From Sphingobacteriia bacterium (GTDB taxonomy: Bacteria > Bacteroidota > Bacteroidia > Chitinophagales > Chitinophagaceae): a stretch of 35,521 nt of DNA. The position numbers and the translations under genes are program-made. How positions within the stretch are numbered: position 1 is the stretch's first letter; each line of letters opens with the position of its first letter. Location of the stretch: NCBI GenBank assembly GCA_947456855.1, contig CANGTR010000016.1:1-35521 (forward strand). Reading direction: 5' to 3'. Below the pieces are notes generated by a model. That model did no database searches and was not told where the DNA came from. It saw nothing but the letters and a program-made list of their open reading frames with translations. Shown here one piece after another: positions 34,073 through 35,521 of the stretch.

Positions 34073-35152
34073 TTAGCGCTTATATTGAATGGCCTCTCCT
34101 GTAGTATGATTGCTTACAAATGTATATCCCAGTAAATTGGCCATTGTTTGTGCAAATTGATTTTGATACAATTGCATGCGATTGTTTACTTCACCTTTTT
34201 TGTCAATGCCAGCGCCCATTAATGCAAACCAAATTTCATCAGCCCCAACGATTGTTTTTCCATGGCTGGTCCATTGATTTTTTTTAAGATCTCCTCTGCC
34301 ATGATCTGTTGTAATCAATAAAGCAGTTTTGTTTTTATAGTAAGGATCTTGTTGAATATAGGTCCAAATTTCTTCAATCCATTTATCTACCTGATTTGCT
34401 GCATTTAAGTAAGAACTATACTTTTCTGCATGTGCCCATTCATCTGTTTCACCGTAGGCGATATAAAGTACACTTGGTTTTTTTTCTTTTAGATAATTCA
34501 TGGCAGCATAATGGGTAAAAACATCTAAACATTCTGAATTGCCCCAGGGCTTATAACTGTCCAATAACATTTCATCTATTAAAATCTGTTTCTCTGTGGG
34601 ATTGTACTTACTTGCTTTTTCATATCCAGCAATTACCGGAAATCCAGCTCTTTTTTCGTTTAGAATTTGATTAAATGGATCCCAAGCGCCGAATGCTGCC
34701 ACTTTGTTTTTAAGTGAAGCTTGTTGTTGAAAAAATTCCAAGACATTGATGTTGGGGTTTGCATCAAAGTCATTGCTATTAATTAGTGTGTCTCCATGCC
34801 CTGTAAATAGCTCATTGTACCCTGGATAACTAATTCTATATGGGTTGGTAACGTTTACTTTATTTCCATTATCCCTGTTCCCATAAAGTTGCCCATTTTG
34901 CGCTATTTCAGTCCATAAAAATGGCATCAATTTTTTTCGTCTTTCTTTTAAGTTGGCAGAAAAGTATCTCGAATAAATTTTATTACTGTCGTTTTCGTTG
35001 TATTGTTTGTTGTTTGCCAAAGAAGTATCCATGCCATTGAATAGTTCCTGCCATCTGAATCCGTCAGTGGTTATTATAATGAGGTGTTCTGCTTTTTGAG
35101 CATTGCTATTTATAGCAATAAGAAACAATAATATTAGTGTAAAAAAGCGCAT
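34073..35152 (-). CDS. Alkaline phosphatase superfamily protein (secreted)
   Basis: A 359-residue protein with a signal peptide (MRFFTLILLFLIAINSNAQ). The alkaline phosphatase/phosphodiesterase superfamily metal sites are visible: Asp30 in TTDGFRW, Asp and His in ETDEWAHAEK (about 236-241), Asp-His in TTDHGRGD (about 283-284) and the last His in TSHGKT (about 298). The usual nucleophile position, Ser or Thr in the YPGYxExLTG block, is Asn113 here (YPGYNELFTG). It may therefore be an altered or inactive enzyme, or this branch may use Asn normally. Its ATG begins 3 bases after the ABC ATPase stop, so the pair appears co-transcribed. The substrate is unknown. Confidence 0.82.
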   Translation of the reverse strand: MRFFTLILLFLIAINSNAQKAEHLIIITTDGFRWQELFNGMDTSLANNKQYNENDSNKIYSRYFSANLKERRKKLMPFLWTEIAQNGQLYGNRDNGNKVNVTNPYRISYPGYNELFTGHGDTLINSNDFDANPNINVLEFFQQQASLKNKVAAFGAWDPFNQILNEKRAGFPVIAGYEKASKYNPTEKQILIDEMLLDSYKPWGNSECLDVFTHYAAMNYLKEKKPSVLYIAYGETDEWAHAEKYSSYLNAANQVDKWIEEIWTYIQQDPYYKNKTALLITTDHGRGDLKKNQWTSHGKTIVGADEIWFALMGAGIDKKGEVNNRMQLYQNQFAQTMANLLGYTFVSNHTTGEAIQYKR

Positions 35153-35155
35153 TTT

Positions 35156-35521
35156 TTATTTGTAATCTACAATATTCAAACGCGCTGAACAAATTTCAAT
35201 TTCCGCATCTTCATTGCTACAAATAATCAATAATTTCTCGGAGCAATATTTGTTGATTAATTGATCATACATCTGCTGCCCCTCTTTGTCAAGATTAGAA
35301 CAGGGCTCATCCAATAATAAAATAGGGCAATCGGAGAAAATGGCTTGAGCCAATCTTAGCCTTTGTTTCATGCCACTGCTAAAATTGCGAATCTGTTTAT
35401 TTGTTGCACGCGCTAAGCCAATAACTTCAATTATTTCAGGTATTGAAACGGACGAAAGAAATGGCTTGAAACTTGCATGAAACTGAAGCATTTCGATGGT
35501 AGTCATTTCTTCCACCAATTC
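35156..35521 (-). CDS. ABC transporter ATP-binding protein, C-terminal part (partial)
   Basis: The gene runs off the right edge. About 121 residues remain. The signature motif is NFSSGMKQRLRLAQAI (a variant of LSGGQ), Walker B is ILLLDEPCSNLD and the D-loop is intact. The pattern SSGMKQRL..LDEPCSNLDKEG resembles CcmA-like heme/cytochrome c biogenesis or small ABC-2 ATPases. The switch region reads IICSNED, with Asn where most ABC ATPases have the catalytic H-loop His. Walker A lies outside the window. A permease partner is not downstream: the next gene is the phosphatase-like protein. Confidence 0.85.
   Translation of the reverse strand, partial: ELVEEMTTIEMLQFHASFKPFLSSVSIPEIIEVIGLARATNKQIRNFSSGMKQRLRLAQAIFSDCPILLLDEPCSNLDKEGQQMYDQLINKYCSEKLLIICSNEDAEIEICSARLNIVDYK

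Noticed and set aside
1..35521. CRISPR array, prophage, transposon, defence island or biosynthetic cluster
   Set aside because: No spaced repeats, transposase, integrase, phage structural gene or defence-type domain combination is visible. The gene content is housekeeping and envelope functions.

Overview
The window reads as an ordinary chromosomal segment of a low-G+C (by eye well under 40%) Bacteroidota bacterium, most likely family Chitinophagaceae (Sediminibacterium-like). The family is inferred from protein flavour and was not tested by any search. Supporting signs are an insertion-rich leucyl-tRNA synthetase of over 950 residues, RprY-like and UMF1/Atg22-like proteins, DUF3098 next to ftsX, tsaE next to ald, a 'SAQ'-type end on several signal peptides, few Shine-Dalgarno sites, and repeated upstream TAnnTTTG boxes (the Bacteroidota sigma-ABfr -7 element). 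Coding density is very high. No gene-free stretch exceeds 300 bases, and I see no tRNA, rRNA, CRISPR array, insertion sequence, prophage or integrase.

Layout. 1-1734 (+): tail of an ABC ATPase, its ABC-2 permease and a LolA-like secreted protein. 1737-3706 (-): mutarotase-like epimerase and pdxA. 3747-5479 (+): rsmA and a D-2-hydroxyacid dehydrogenase, followed by a perfect hairpin terminator that also lies in the greA leader. 5575-6450 (+): greA and a HIT protein. 6466-7026 (-): ruvC. 7092-8890 (+): flippase-like membrane protein and DUF3108 protein. 8893-11872 (-): uppP, UMF1-type MFS transporter and metallo-beta-lactamase-fold hydrolase. 11980-13120 (-): ftsX and DUF3098. 13313-17312 (+): leuS and a BamA/D15-like outer-membrane protein. 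17389-19548 (+): DPP-IV-like peptidase. 19611-22832 (-): tricorn-like S41 protease, convergent with the previous gene across a bidirectional terminator. 22877-24584 (+): M23-like protein without a signal peptide, and an unrecognised membrane protein. 24605-25243 (-): NAD(P)-binding protein. 25296-26327 (+): ruvB. 26357-28079 (-): response regulator and di-heme peroxidase. 28188-32221 (-): copper ATPase and recQ. 32319-34013 (+): tsaE and alanine dehydrogenase. 34073-35521 (-): partial ABC ATPase and alkaline-phosphatase-superfamily protein.

The themes are envelope biogenesis (uppP, ftsX, BamA-like, LolA-like, flippase-like), translation (leuS, rsmA, tsaE), recombination and repair (ruvB, ruvC, recQ) and protein turnover. 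I did not find a coherent novel multi-gene system. The observations most worth a second look are the terminator in the greA leader, G-rich palindromic mini-repeats read through in frame inside leuS, a mirror-image divergent promoter between ftsX and leuS, several genes predicted to be nearly leaderless, and a stand-alone M23-like protein predicted to stay in the cytoplasm.
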